64,000 bases of DNA, taken from assembly GCF_024171955.1 (NCBI RefSeq), contig NZ_JAMTCS010000003.1:338448-402447 (forward strand). Direction: 5' to 3'. Below, piece after piece: positions 35,709 through 52,668 of this stretch (its first letter is position 1; each line of letters begins with the position of its first letter). The notes beneath the pieces are model-generated. The model was not told the origin of the DNA and searched no databases. It saw only the letters and a program-made list of their open reading frames with translations. The translations under genes were made by a program, and so were the position numbers. Source of the DNA: Promicromonospora thailandica. Its GTDB lineage: Bacteria > Actinomycetota > Actinomycetes > Actinomycetales > Cellulomonadaceae.

Positions 35709-37628
35709 ATGACGCGTCGCATCGAGGACTACGGGATCGTCGGGGACCTGCAGACCGCAGCGCTGGTCGGGCGCGACGGCGCGGTCGACTGGATGTGCCT
35801 GCCGCAGTTCGACTCGCCGGCGTGCTTCGCCGCCCTCCTCGGGGACGAGAGCCACGGTTCGTGGCGGCTCGGTCCCGCGGCGGGCGGGGAGTGCACGCGG
35901 CGCCGCTACCGGGACGGCACGCTGATCCTCGAGACGGAGTGGGACCTGCCCGAGGGGCAGGTGCGCGTGATCGACCTGATGCCGCCGCGCGGCGACCAGG
36001 CCGACCTGGTGCGTGTCGTCGAGGGGATCAGCGGGCGGGTGCCCATGACGACCGTGCTGCGGTTGCGGTTCGACTACGGGCACGTGGTGCCGTGGGTCAC
36101 CGAGGAGGGCCGGGCGCTGCGCGCGGTGGCGGGCCCCGACTCGGTGCGCGTGGACGCGGGGGTGCCGCTGTCGCACGACGGCGTGGCGGAGGGCTCGGTG
36201 CTGCGCGCCGACTTCACCGTGGGGCCGGGGGAGCGGGTGCCGTTCGTGCTCACCTACCACGCGTCCCACCTGCCCACGAAGCCGCCGGTGGAGGCCGCGG
36301 TGGCGCTGCGGGACACGGAGGAGTTCTGGCACGCGTGGCTGGCGCGCTCGACCTACGACGGGCCGTGGGCGGACGCCGTCCACCGTTCGCTGATCACCCT
36401 CAAGGCGCTGACGTTCGCACCGACCGGTGCCATCGCGGCCGCGGCGACGACGTCGCTGCCGGAGCAGCTCGGCGGGTCGCGCAACTGGGACTACCGGTAC
36501 TGCTGGCTGCGGGACGCGGCCTTCACGCTGCAGGCGCTGGTGGGCACCGGCTTCGTCGACGAGGCGCGGGCGTGGCGGGCCTGGCTCCTGCGCGCGGCGG
36601 CGGGCGACCCGGCCGACCTGCAGATCATGTACGGGCTGGACGGGCGGCGCCGCCTGCCGGAGTACACGCTGGACTGGCTGCCGGGCTTCGGGGGCTCCGC
36701 GCCGGTGCGTGTCGGCAACGGTGCGGTGGACCAGCTCCAGATCGACGTCTGGGGCGAGGTGCTGGACGCCCTGCACCTGGCGCGCGAGGCGGGGCTGGAG
36801 ACGGACGCCGAGGCGTGGGAGCTGCAGAAGGCGCTGCTGGACCACCTCGAGAAGCACTGGGACGACCTCGACAACGGGCTGTGGGAGATCCGCGGACCGC
36901 GGCGCGCGTTCGTGCACTCGCGGGTCATGGCGTGGGCCGGCTTCGACCGGGCTGTGCGCGCGGTGGAGGACGGCGGCCTGGAGGGCGAGCCGGTCGAACG
37001 CTGGCGAGCCGTGCGCGACCGCATCCACGCCGACGTCTGCGCGAACGGGTACGACCCCGATCGGAACACGTTCACGCAGTTCTACGGTTCGCGCGGGGTG
37101 GACGCGGCGCTGCTGCTGATCGGGCAGGTCGGGTTCCTGCCGTGGGACGACCCGCGCGTGGTCGGCACCGTGGAGGCCGTGCAGCGCGAGCTGGGCCGCG
37201 ACGGCCTGCTCCTGCGCTACCGCACGGACGCCGACGGCCGGGTGGACGGCCTGCCGGGCGACGAGTCGACGTTCCTGGTGTGCAGCTTCTGGCTGGTCGA
37301 CGCCCTGCACGGCATCGGGCGCCCCGACGAGGCGGTCGCCCTCTACGAGCGCCTGGTGGGCCTGACCAACGACCTCGGGCTGCTCAGCGAGGAGTACGAC
37401 CACCGCACGGGCGCGCACCTCGGCAACACGCCCCAGGCGTTTAGCCACCTCGGCCTGGTCAACAGCGCGCTGCGGCTCGGCCGCGGCGTGACGGTCCGCG
37501 ACCGTGAGTCGGGCGTGCGGCCGCGTCCGGCCGCGGACGGCCCGAGCCCGGCCGGACCCCGGCCCACCGAGGTTCAGCCCGAGCCTCAGCCTGCCCGGCT
37601 TCAGCCCGTCGAGGAGGAGACCGCCTGA
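35709..37628 (+). CDS. GH15 glycoside hydrolase (glucoamylase/trehalase-type)
   Basis: 639 aa, cytoplasmic (no signal). N-terminal beta domain (RIEDYGIVGDLQTAALVGRDGAVDWMCLPQFDSPACFAALLG) followed by the (alpha/alpha)6 catalytic domain with GGSRNWDYRYCWLRDAAFTLQALV and, near the C-terminus, TPQAFSHLGLVNSALRLGRG. In actinobacteria this GH15 subfamily includes trehalases and glucoamylase-like enzymes; which one cannot be decided here. The last ~45 residues are a Pro/Arg-rich tail. TAGTCT 8 nt before the ATG and no ribosome site suggest a leaderless transcript. The stop overlaps the glucose dehydrogenase start (TGATG). Confidence 0.9.
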   Translation: MTRRIEDYGIVGDLQTAALVGRDGAVDWMCLPQFDSPACFAALLGDESHGSWRLGPAAGGECTRRRYRDGTLILETEWDLPEGQVRVIDLMPPRGDQADLVRVVEGISGRVPMTTVLRLRFDYGHVVPWVTEEGRALRAVAGPDSVRVDAGVPLSHDGVAEGSVLRADFTVGPGERVPFVLTYHASHLPTKPPVEAAVALRDTEEFWHAWLARSTYDGPWADAVHRSLITLKALTFAPTGAIAAAATTSLPEQLGGSRNWDYRYCWLRDAAFTLQALVGTGFVDEARAWRAWLLRAAAGDPADLQIMYGLDGRRRLPEYTLDWLPGFGGSAPVRVGNGAVDQLQIDVWGEVLDALHLAREAGLETDAEAWELQKALLDHLEKHWDDLDNGLWEIRGPRRAFVHSRVMAWAGFDRAVRAVEDGGLEGEPVERWRAVRDRIHADVCANGYDPDRNTFTQFYGSRGVDAALLLIGQVGFLPWDDPRVVGTVEAVQRELGRDGLLLRYRTDADGRVDGLPGDESTFLVCSFWLVDALHGIGRPDEAVALYERLVGLTNDLGLLSEEYDHRTGAHLGNTPQAFSHLGLVNSALRLGRGVTVRDRESGVRPRPAADGPSPAGPRPTEVQPEPQPARLQPVEEETA

Positions 37629-38689
37629 TGCGCGCACTGACCCTGGTCCCGGGGCAGCCCGGGACGCTCGCCGTGACCGACGTGGACGAGCCCGAGCCGG
37701 GCCCGGGCGAGCTGCTGGTCGACGGCATCGCCGTCGGCGTCTGCGGCACCGACCGGGAGATCGCGGCGGGGGAGTACGGCTGGGCCCCGCCCGGCCGCGA
37801 GCGCCTGGTGCTGGGCCACGAGTCGCTGGGGCGGGTGCGCACCGCGCCGGAGGGTTCGGGCTTCGCGCCGGGCGACCTGGTGGCCGGCGTGGTGCGCCGG
37901 CCCGACCCCGAACCGTGCGGGGCGTGCGCCCGGGGCCAGTTCGACATGTGCCGCAACGGCCGGTACACCGAGCGGGGCATCAAGGCGCTGGACGGTTTCG
38001 CGGCGCAGCGGTGGACGGTGGAGGCGGACTACGCCGTGCGGCTGGACCCGTCGCTGGAGGACGTGGGCATGCTGCTGGAGCCGACCACCGTGGTGGCCAA
38101 GGCGTGGGAGCAGGTCCAGCTCGTGGGGGAGCGGGCGTGGTTCGAGCCGCGGGTGGCGCTCGTGACGGGCGCCGGCCCCATCGGTCTGCTGGCCGCGCTG
38201 CTCGGGGTGCGGCGCGGGCTGGAGGTGCACGTCCTGGACCGGGTGACCGACGGTCCGAAGCCGGGGCTGGTGGCCGACCTGGGCGCGGAGTACCACTCCC
38301 GGCCCGTGCCGGAGGTGGCCGAGGCCGTGCGTCCGGACATCGTGATCGAGGCGACCGGTGCCGGGCAGGTGGTGCTCGACGCGCTGTCGGCGACCGGGAG
38401 CTACGGGGTGACGTGCCTGACCGGCGTGACGTCGTCCGGCCGCAGGCTGGAGTTCGACGTCGGGGCCGCGAACCGCGGGATCGTGCTGGACAACGACGCC
38501 GTGATCGGTTCCGTGAACGCCAACCTGACACACTACCGGGCCGGCGCGCAGGCGCTCGCCGACGCCGACCTCGGCTGGCTCCGGCGGGTCGTGACCCGCC
38601 GGGTGCCGCTCGAGGACGCGCTGGAGGCGTTCGAGGACGGGTCCGGCGGCGGGCACGAGGTCAAGACGGTGATCGACCTGGAGCGGTAG
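37628..38689 (+). CDS. Zinc-dependent glucose 1-dehydrogenase-like enzyme
   Basis: 353 aa medium-chain dehydrogenase. Catalytic zinc region VGVCGTDREIAAGEYG and VLGHESLGRV; structural-zinc-like cysteines CGACARGQFDMC; NAD(P) Rossmann motif VTGAGPIGLLAALLGV; and the glucose-dehydrogenase-type C-terminal region DNDAVIGSVNANLTHYRAG. Likely oxidises glucose to gluconolactone. Start-stop overlap with the GH15 gene makes a plausible pair: glucose released, then oxidised. Other polyol/threonine dehydrogenase activities cannot be excluded. Confidence 0.88.
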   Translation: MRALTLVPGQPGTLAVTDVDEPEPGPGELLVDGIAVGVCGTDREIAAGEYGWAPPGRERLVLGHESLGRVRTAPEGSGFAPGDLVAGVVRRPDPEPCGACARGQFDMCRNGRYTERGIKALDGFAAQRWTVEADYAVRLDPSLEDVGMLLEPTTVVAKAWEQVQLVGERAWFEPRVALVTGAGPIGLLAALLGVRRGLEVHVLDRVTDGPKPGLVADLGAEYHSRPVPEVAEAVRPDIVIEATGAGQVVLDALSATGSYGVTCLTGVTSSGRRLEFDVGAANRGIVLDNDAVIGSVNANLTHYRAGAQALADADLGWLRRVVTRRVPLEDALEAFEDGSGGGHEVKTVIDLER

Positions 38690-38694
38690 CCCGG

Positions 38695-39453
38695 TCAGAC
38701 CCGGGTCGCGACGGCGAAGACGCGGCGGAACGCGAGCGGGGTGCCGTAGGGGTGCTCGGGGTAGGCGGCGCGCAGCGCCGTGCCGAGCTCGTCCTCGAAC
38801 CGGGCGCGCAGGGCCGGGTCGGCGGCCTCCAGCGCCTGGAGCGTGGGCTGGGCGCCCGTGGCCGAGATCCAGCGCAGCACCGGGTCCGGACCCCGCAGCA
38901 CGTGCGTGTAGGTGGTCTCCCAGGTGTCCACGGTCCAGCCCGGGCGGGCCAGGGTCTCCAGGTACTCGGCGGGGTCGGCGGTGGCCCGCCGCTCGACCGG
39001 TCCGGCGACGTCGGCGTAGGGGGCGCGGGCGGCGACCTCGCGCAGCAGCAGGTGGCTGGGCGCGTCGTGGTTGCCGGGTACCTGGAAGGCGAACGTCCGC
39101 CGTGCCCGGTCGGCGAGCGCCGGCAGCAGGTCACGGTGGCCGGGTACCCACTGCAGGGCGGCGTTGCTGACGACGAGCTCGGCGGTGTGGTCGTCGGTGG
39201 TGAGGTCGCCCAGCACGTACTCGGTGCCGGGGTCGGTGGCGCGGGCCCGCTCGATCATGGCGGGGGAGGCGTCCACCCCGGTCACGCGGGTGTCGGGCCA
39301 GCGGGCGCGCAGCACGGCGGTGAGGTGGCCGGGGCCGCACCCGAGGTCGACGACGGTCGCGGGCGAGCCGGGCACGCGCGCGATCAGGTCGGTGAACGGG
39401 CGGGACCGCTCGTCGGTGTACTGCAGGTAGGCACCGGGGTTCCAGTCGGCCAT
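38695..39453 (-). CDS. tam: Trans-aconitate 2-methyltransferase
   Basis: 252 aa SAM-dependent methyltransferase. Motif I VVDLGCGPGHLTAVL, then VTGVDASPAMIERAR, VVSNAALQWVPGHRDLLPAL and AFQVPGNHDAPSHLLLREVA: the Tam pattern. It detoxifies trans-aconitate by methylation. GAGGAG precedes the ATG and is part of a 48-bp palindrome at the promoter. It converges on the glucose dehydrogenase with only 5 nt between stops. Confidence 0.9.
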   Translation of the reverse strand: MADWNPGAYLQYTDERSRPFTDLIARVPGSPATVVDLGCGPGHLTAVLRARWPDTRVTGVDASPAMIERARATDPGTEYVLGDLTTDDHTAELVVSNAALQWVPGHRDLLPALADRARRTFAFQVPGNHDAPSHLLLREVAARAPYADVAGPVERRATADPAEYLETLARPGWTVDTWETTYTHVLRGPDPVLRWISATGAQPTLQALEAADPALRARFEDELGTALRAAYPEHPYGTPLAFRRVFAVATRV

Positions 39454-39458
39454 CGCAA

Positions 39459-39506
39459 CTCCTCGTCGTCGAGTATCTTGATGTCAAGATACACGACGAC
39501 GAGGAG
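39459..39506. promoter_or_regulatory. 48-bp palindrome with TamR/MarR-type operator core upstream of tam
   Basis: Two 23-nt arms with one mismatched pair. The core GTATCTTGATGTCAAGATAC (39473-39492) is a perfect 9-2-9 palindrome typical of MarR-family (TamR/PecS-like) sites. Each outer arm carries GAGGAG pointing outward: one serves tam on the minus strand, the other is followed by ATG 39509 on the plus strand, which has only 7 codons before a stop. This looks like a former divergent promoter that lost its second gene. Confidence 0.75.
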
Positions 39507-39513
39507 CCATGGG

Positions 39514-40905
39514 TCACGCGATCTCGATGTAGTCCACCTCGGCGAACGCCGTGCCCTTGCCGAGCCGGACGGTGTTCCAGCCGGCCCGGAGCGTGATGTC
39601 CTGCGACGCCTGCCGCCAGCTGTCCCAGCCGGTCACGGGGTAGCTGATCGAGCCGGCCGCGGAGCCGTTCACCGTGACGGTGTGCGAGGCGGTCTGGGCG
39701 GAGCCGTTCGCGTAGCCCACGTGCAGCGTGTAGCTGCCGCTGGTCGGCACGTAGATCGCGCCGACGTCGACCCAGCTGTCCGCGTGGTCGATGTAGGCGA
39801 CGACCTTGCCGTCGGACGCGCCCGCCGCGTTCTCGCGCACCGAGCAGTTGTTCAGGCTGCCGCGCTCCGCCTCGTAGCGCACCCGGCTGCCGCGCACCAC
39901 GGGGAGCTCGTTCGCCCAGCCGAGGTCGGCCACGTACATGCCCCGCCCGCCCGCGGGCCGGTGGCCGTGGAAGACGAGCTTGTCGCCGCCCGCGTCGCGC
40001 AGCACGTCGGCGCCGCCCGGCCCGCGGACGGCGCCGTCGAGCGACTGGGTGGTCATGAGGAACCGGAACGCCTTGGTGTAGGGGCCGGTGACCGAGCTCG
40101 CCACCGCGTAGCTCGTGCCGTAGCTGTCGGTCGAGTACGGCCCGGCCGAGTAGAACAGCACGTACTTCCCGTTCGCCTTCGTGATGACGGGCGCCTCGAT
40201 GATGCCCGCCTCGTCGGCGCGGTCGTTGCGCAGCACCTGTGTGGGGCCGCCCTGGAACGTGATGCCGTCCGCCGCGACCCGCTGCACGTGGATCCACGTG
40301 GTGGCGCCGATGGCGTTGCCGTCGTTCTTCCAGACCAGGTACCGCGTGCCGTCGGTGTCGGTGAAGCTGGACGCGTCGATGGCGCCGCCGGCCTCCAGCG
40401 GGCACACGAGCGGCTCGCTGCCGACCGGCACGAACGGCCCGCCGGGGGAGTCGGCCAGCGCGGCGCCGATGCACTGGCGCCCGGACGCCGCGTGCCAGGC
40501 CGTGTAGTACAGCAGGTAGCGGCCGTCGGCGCGGCGCGAGACGTCCGGCGCCCACGTACGCCCCTCCTGGGCCCAGGCGCCGAGGGTCGGCAGCGCGTCC
40601 GTGGTCCGGTACGTCCACGGCCCGTCCGGGTCCGGCGCGGTGGCCCAGGGCAGGTTCTTGCCCTCGTTGGTCGCGTACGCGTAGTAGGTGTCGCCGAACT
40701 TCGACACGTCCGGGTCGGGGAAGTCGCGGTCGAGCACGAGGCTCGGGCGCACGGTGGCCTGGACGCCGACGCTGACGCCGGCGTCGTCGGAGCCGGCTTC
40801 GGGTCCGCTGGCGGGTACGGCCGCGGCCGAGCCGGCGGCCAGCACGCCGAGCACGAGCGTCGCGCCGGCCGCGGCCAGCAGGCGTGAGGAGCGAGGAAGT
40901 ACCAC
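39514..40905 (-). CDS. Secreted GH43 glycosidase with C-terminal CBM35/CBM6-like module
   Basis: 463 aa. Signal peptide (SRLLAAAGATLVLGVLAAGSAAA), then a five-bladed GH43 domain: LDRDFPDPDVSKFGDTYYAYAT (catalytic base D64 in PDP), WAPDVSRRADGRYLLYYTA, and EAGIIEAPVITKANGKYVLFYSAG (catalytic acid Glu in IIEAP). From about residue 335, YEAERGSLNNCSVRENAAGASDGKVV...YIDHADSWVDVGAIYVPTSGSYTLHVGYANG is a CBM6/35-type module. Probably cleaves arabinan, arabinoxylan or a related polysaccharide outside the cell. GTG 40905 is chosen for GGAGG 6 nt upstream. Confidence 0.9.
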   Translation of the reverse strand: MVLPRSSRLLAAAGATLVLGVLAAGSAAAVPASGPEAGSDDAGVSVGVQATVRPSLVLDRDFPDPDVSKFGDTYYAYATNEGKNLPWATAPDPDGPWTYRTTDALPTLGAWAQEGRTWAPDVSRRADGRYLLYYTAWHAASGRQCIGAALADSPGGPFVPVGSEPLVCPLEAGGAIDASSFTDTDGTRYLVWKNDGNAIGATTWIHVQRVAADGITFQGGPTQVLRNDRADEAGIIEAPVITKANGKYVLFYSAGPYSTDSYGTSYAVASSVTGPYTKAFRFLMTTQSLDGAVRGPGGADVLRDAGGDKLVFHGHRPAGGRGMYVADLGWANELPVVRGSRVRYEAERGSLNNCSVRENAAGASDGKVVAYIDHADSWVDVGAIYVPTSGSYTLHVGYANGSAQTASHTVTVNGSAAGSISYPVTGWDSWRQASQDITLRAGWNTVRLGKGTAFAEVDYIEIA

Positions 40906-40941
40906 GTTGAACCTCCGAGCACAGGGGAACGGGACGGGTGA

Positions 40942-40970
40942 ATTGTCGCCATCCCCGCTGCCCCTGTAAA
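40942..40970 (-). promoter_or_regulatory. Promoter of the GH43 gene
   Basis: On the minus strand, -35 TTTACA (40970-40965), 17-nt spacer, -10 GACAAT (40947-40942); the leader would be ~30 nt with GGAGG. Confidence 0.55.
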
Positions 40971-40988
40971 CCCACCCGCCCGCACGGG

Positions 40989-41972
40989 TCAGGGGACCAG
41001 GAGCACCTTGCCCGTCGTGGCGCGAGCCTCCAGGGCCTCGTGGGCCGCGGCCGCGTCCGCCAGGGGGTAGGTGGCCCCGACCCGGACGTCCAGGTCGCCC
41101 GACACCGCCGCGCCCAGCACCTCCGAGGTGCGCCACTCGAGCTCCTCGCGGGTGAGCGCGTAGTGCGCGATCGTCGGCCGCGTGAGGTACAGCGACCCGG
41201 CCCGGTTGAGGCGCTGCGGGTCGAACGGCGGCACCGGGCCGGACGCCGCACCGAACAGCACGAGCGTGCCGCGCGGGCGCAGCGACGCCAGCGACGCCTC
41301 GAACGTGGTCCGCCCCACGCCGTCGTACACCACGTGCACCCCCTGCCCGTCGGTGAGCTCGCGCACCAGCGCCGGCAGCTCGGCCGTGAGGTCGTCCAGC
41401 GCGGCGTAGTCGATGGTGTGCGCGGCACCTGCCGCGGTGGAGAGCGCGGCCTTCTCGGGTGTCGAGACCGTCGTGATCACGCGTCCGCCGTGCGCCGCGG
41501 CGAGCTGCGTGGCCAGCAGGCCGACGCCGCCCGCGCCCGCCGTCAGCAGCATGTCGTGGCCCGGCGCCACCTCGAACGTCGAGCGCACCAGGTAGTGGGC
41601 CGTGATGCCCTGCAGCGGCAGGGCGGCGGCCACGGTCAGGTCCAGCCCGTCCGGCACGGGCACCACGCCGGCCGCGTCCACGGCCACGAGCTCGGCGTAG
41701 GAGCCCGGACCCTCGTGCCAGGCCACCCGGTCGCCGACGGCGAAGCCGGTCACGCCGTCGCCCAGCGCCTCCACGGTGCCGGCACCCTCCACGCCGACGA
41801 CGTGCGGGTACGACATCGGGTACACGCCGGCGCGGCGGTAGGTGTCGATGAAGTTCACGCCGGCCGCGGCGACGCGGACCAGCAGCTGCCCCGGCCCCGG
41901 TGCCGGGTCGGGGATCTCGGTGTACGACAGGACCTCGGGGCCGCCCGCCTCACGGGCTACGACTGCGTGCAT
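40989..41972 (-). CDS. NADPH:quinone oxidoreductase (zeta-crystallin type)
   Basis: 327 aa zinc-free medium-chain reductase. Visible: VRVAAAGVNFIDTYRRAGVYP, PHVVGVEGAGTVEALGDGV, ALPLQGITAHYL, and the NADPH motif AGAGGVGLLATQLAAAHG. It reduces quinones in one- or two-electron steps. No zinc-ligand cysteines are present, which separates it from alcohol dehydrogenases. It starts 45 nt from the divergent GNAT gene. Confidence 0.9.
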   Translation of the reverse strand: MHAVVAREAGGPEVLSYTEIPDPAPGPGQLLVRVAAAGVNFIDTYRRAGVYPMSYPHVVGVEGAGTVEALGDGVTGFAVGDRVAWHEGPGSYAELVAVDAAGVVPVPDGLDLTVAAALPLQGITAHYLVRSTFEVAPGHDMLLTAGAGGVGLLATQLAAAHGGRVITTVSTPEKAALSTAAGAAHTIDYAALDDLTAELPALVRELTDGQGVHVVYDGVGRTTFEASLASLRPRGTLVLFGAASGPVPPFDPQRLNRAGSLYLTRPTIAHYALTREELEWRTSEVLGAAVSGDLDVRVGATYPLADAAAAHEALEARATTGKVLLVP

Positions 41973-42017
41973 GGGCCGAGCCTAACCACGCGGACCGCGG
42001 CGGGTACGTTGAGGTGC

Positions 42018-47965
<5,948 letters not shown>

Positions 47966-47966
<1 letters not shown>

Positions 47967-48475
47967 TGGTCACCAAGCAGACCGCGACCACCGCGACCAC
48001 CAAGGCGGCCCGGCACGCCCGGATCACCGCGATCCTGACGCGCAACGCCATCCACTCCCAGGCGGAGCTCGCCGACGCCCTGGCCGCGGACGGCGTGAGC
48101 GTCACCCAGGGCACGCTGTCGCGCGACCTGATCGAGCTGCAGGCCGAGAAGGTGCGCGGCTCGGACGGCTCGCTCGTCTACGCCGTGCCGGGGGAGGGCG
48201 GCGACCGCAGCGCGCAGTCCGACGCGAGCGAGGAGTACCTGTCCGCGCGGCTCGCGCGGCTCGCCAAGGAGCTGCTGGTCTCGGCCGAGTCGTCGGGCAA
48301 CCTCGTGGTGCTGCGCACCCCGCCGGGCGCGGCGAACCTGCTCGCCTCGGCCATCGACCACTCCGTGTTCCCCGGCATGCTCGGCACCATCGCGGGGGAC
48401 GACACCATCCTCGTCATCGCGCGCGACGCCGACGGATCGGCGCTCGCCGAGCGCTTCCTCGCGCTCAGCGCCTGA
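47966..48475 (+). CDS. argR: Arginine repressor
   Basis: 169 aa. N-terminal winged helix ([47 protein letters not shown]) and C-terminal arginine-binding/hexamerisation domain ([37 protein letters not shown]). It probably binds the ARG box at 42546. ATG overlaps the argF stop by 1 nt (TGATG). Confidence 0.96.
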
Positions 48476-48527
48476 AGACCCACCACAATCGCACCTGAAC
48501 ACCACCACCGGAAAGAGAACGTCAATC

Positions 48528-51265
<2,738 letters not shown>

Positions 51266-51321
51266 CCACCCAGCGATCGTGCCCGGATCTCGCGCGGATT
51301 CCGGGCACAATCACTGGGTGG
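51266..51321. terminator. Hairpin ending the arg operon
   Basis: 22-nt arms (51266-51287 and 51300-51321, CCACCCAGCGATCGTG and its partner) with two C/A mismatches and a 12-nt loop begin directly after the argH stop. Probable terminator before the kinase gene. Confidence 0.65.
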
Positions 51322-51339
51322 GCCGATGAGGGGAGCGGT

Positions 51340-51891
51340 ATGACCGTCACGCCAGGGGTGCTGGGCGAGGTGCTGGCCCGGATCCGCTCCGCCGACGCGC
51401 GCCTGGTGTGCGTCGACGGGCCGGCCGGGTCCGGCAAGACGACGCTCGCCGCGCAGCTCGGCGACGCGCTGGAGGCGCCCGTGGTCCACATGGACGACCT
51501 CTACGAGGGCTGGGCGGCGGGCCCCGACGGCGGTGCCGCGAACCTGCGCCGCTGGGTGCTGGACCCGCTGGCCGCGGGGGAGCAGGTGCGGTACCGCCGC
51601 TACGACTGGGTCGCGGGTGCGTGGGCCGAGTGGCACGACGTGCCGCCGTCGGCCCACCTCGTGGTCGAGGGCTGCGGCGCGGCCGCACGCCAGGTGGACG
51701 CGCTGGGCGCCTTCCGCGTCTGGGTCGAGGCGGACGACGCCGAGCGGCTGCGCCGCGGCCTGGAGCGGGACGGCGCCGCGGCCCGCGAGCACTGGCTGCG
51801 CTGGATGGCCGACGAGGCCGAGCACTACGCCCGCGAGCGCACCCGCGCCCGCGCCGACCTCCACCTGGACGGCCACGGCGCCCTCACCTGA
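51340..51891 (+). CDS. Small P-loop kinase (uridine kinase-like)
   Basis: 183 aa. Walker A VDGPAGSGKTTLAAQLGDAL, then the uridine-kinase-like VVHMDDLYEGWAAG, AGEQVRYRRYDWVAGAWAEWHDVPP, and a lid-like Arg-rich segment (DDAERLRRGLERDG). The substrate is unknown. ATG preceded by GGGAG. Confidence 0.83.
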   Translation: MTVTPGVLGEVLARIRSADARLVCVDGPAGSGKTTLAAQLGDALEAPVVHMDDLYEGWAAGPDGGAANLRRWVLDPLAAGEQVRYRRYDWVAGAWAEWHDVPPSAHLVVEGCGAAARQVDALGAFRVWVEADDAERLRRGLERDGAAAREHWLRWMADEAEHYARERTRARADLHLDGHGALT

Positions 51892-51927
51892 CGGCGGACC
51901 TCTGCGGGACCCCCGAGAATGGGGGGC

Positions 51928-52593
51928 GTGACAGAGGAGAGCACGTCAGGTCCGCAGGGGGGTGGGCGCGCGTTCTACCGGCGGCCCGTGATCGAGGTCG
52001 CGCGCGACCTGCTCGGCGCCACGCTGGTCCGGCGGACGTCCGACGGCGTCGTCACGCTCCGGATCACCGAGGTCGAGGCGTACGACGGCGCGAACGACCC
52101 AGGGTCGCACGCCTTCCGCGGGCCGACCCGCCGCAACGAGACCATGTTCGGCGAGCCCGGTCGCCTGTACGTGTACCGGCACCTTGGACTGCACCACTGC
52201 GCCAACGTCGTGTGCGGCCCGGCTGGGACGGGCGCGGCGGTGCTGCTGCGGGCCGGCGAGGTGACCGGCGGCGTCGCGCTCGCCCGCGACCGGCGCCTGG
52301 CCTCCGGGGTGGCGCGCACCGACCGGGACCTGGCCCGGGGCCCCGCCCGGCTCACCGTCGCGCTCGGCCTCGACCTGGCCGACGACGGCGCCGACGTCAC
52401 CGACCCGGACGGAGCGGTGGCCGTGATGCCTGCCGCGACCCCGGCAACCGTGCTGGCCGGGCCCCGGGTGGGCGTGAGCGGCAACGGCGGCCGCGCGGAC
52501 CTGTTCCCGTGGCGGTTCTGGCTCGACGACGAGCCGACGGTCTCGGTGTACCGCCCGGCGCCCCCGCCTCGTCGTCTGCCGCCGGTGACCTGA
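51928..52593 (+). CDS. DNA-3-methyladenine glycosylase (AAG/Mpg type)
   Basis: ~221 aa. Removes alkylated purines from DNA. Recognised by FYRRPVIEVARDLLGATLVRR, ITEVEAYDGANDPGSHAFRGPTRRNETMFGEPGRLYVYRHLGLHHCANVV and LFPWRFWLDDEPTVS. The Glu in TEVEAY is the expected catalytic base. Start uncertain: GTG 51928 lies 8 nt after a -10-like GAGAAT and fits the leaderless pattern of this genome; ATG 51919 would add three residues. Confidence 0.9.
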   Translation: MTEESTSGPQGGGRAFYRRPVIEVARDLLGATLVRRTSDGVVTLRITEVEAYDGANDPGSHAFRGPTRRNETMFGEPGRLYVYRHLGLHHCANVVCGPAGTGAAVLLRAGEVTGGVALARDRRLASGVARTDRDLARGPARLTVALGLDLADDGADVTDPDGAVAVMPAATPATVLAGPRVGVSGNGGRADLFPWRFWLDDEPTVSVYRPAPPPRRLPPVT

Positions 52594-52602
52594 CGCGGCT
52601 GC

Positions 52603-52661
52603 CTAGGTCTCCTATGCCTAGTGCTGCTAGGGTAGGCATCCCTAGCAGCACTAGGCATAGG
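52603..52661. promoter_or_regulatory. CTAG-rich palindromic operator before the PadR gene
   Basis: Perfect 22-nt arms (52611-52632 and 52640-52661) around the 7-nt loop TAGGCAT, which itself repeats arm sequence. Five CTAG tetramers occur at 52603, 52618, 52627, 52642 and 52651. The right arm runs into the AGGAG ribosome site of padR. Likely operator for autoregulation; as RNA it could also mask the ribosome site. Confidence 0.75.
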
Positions 52662-52668
52662 AGTGCAG

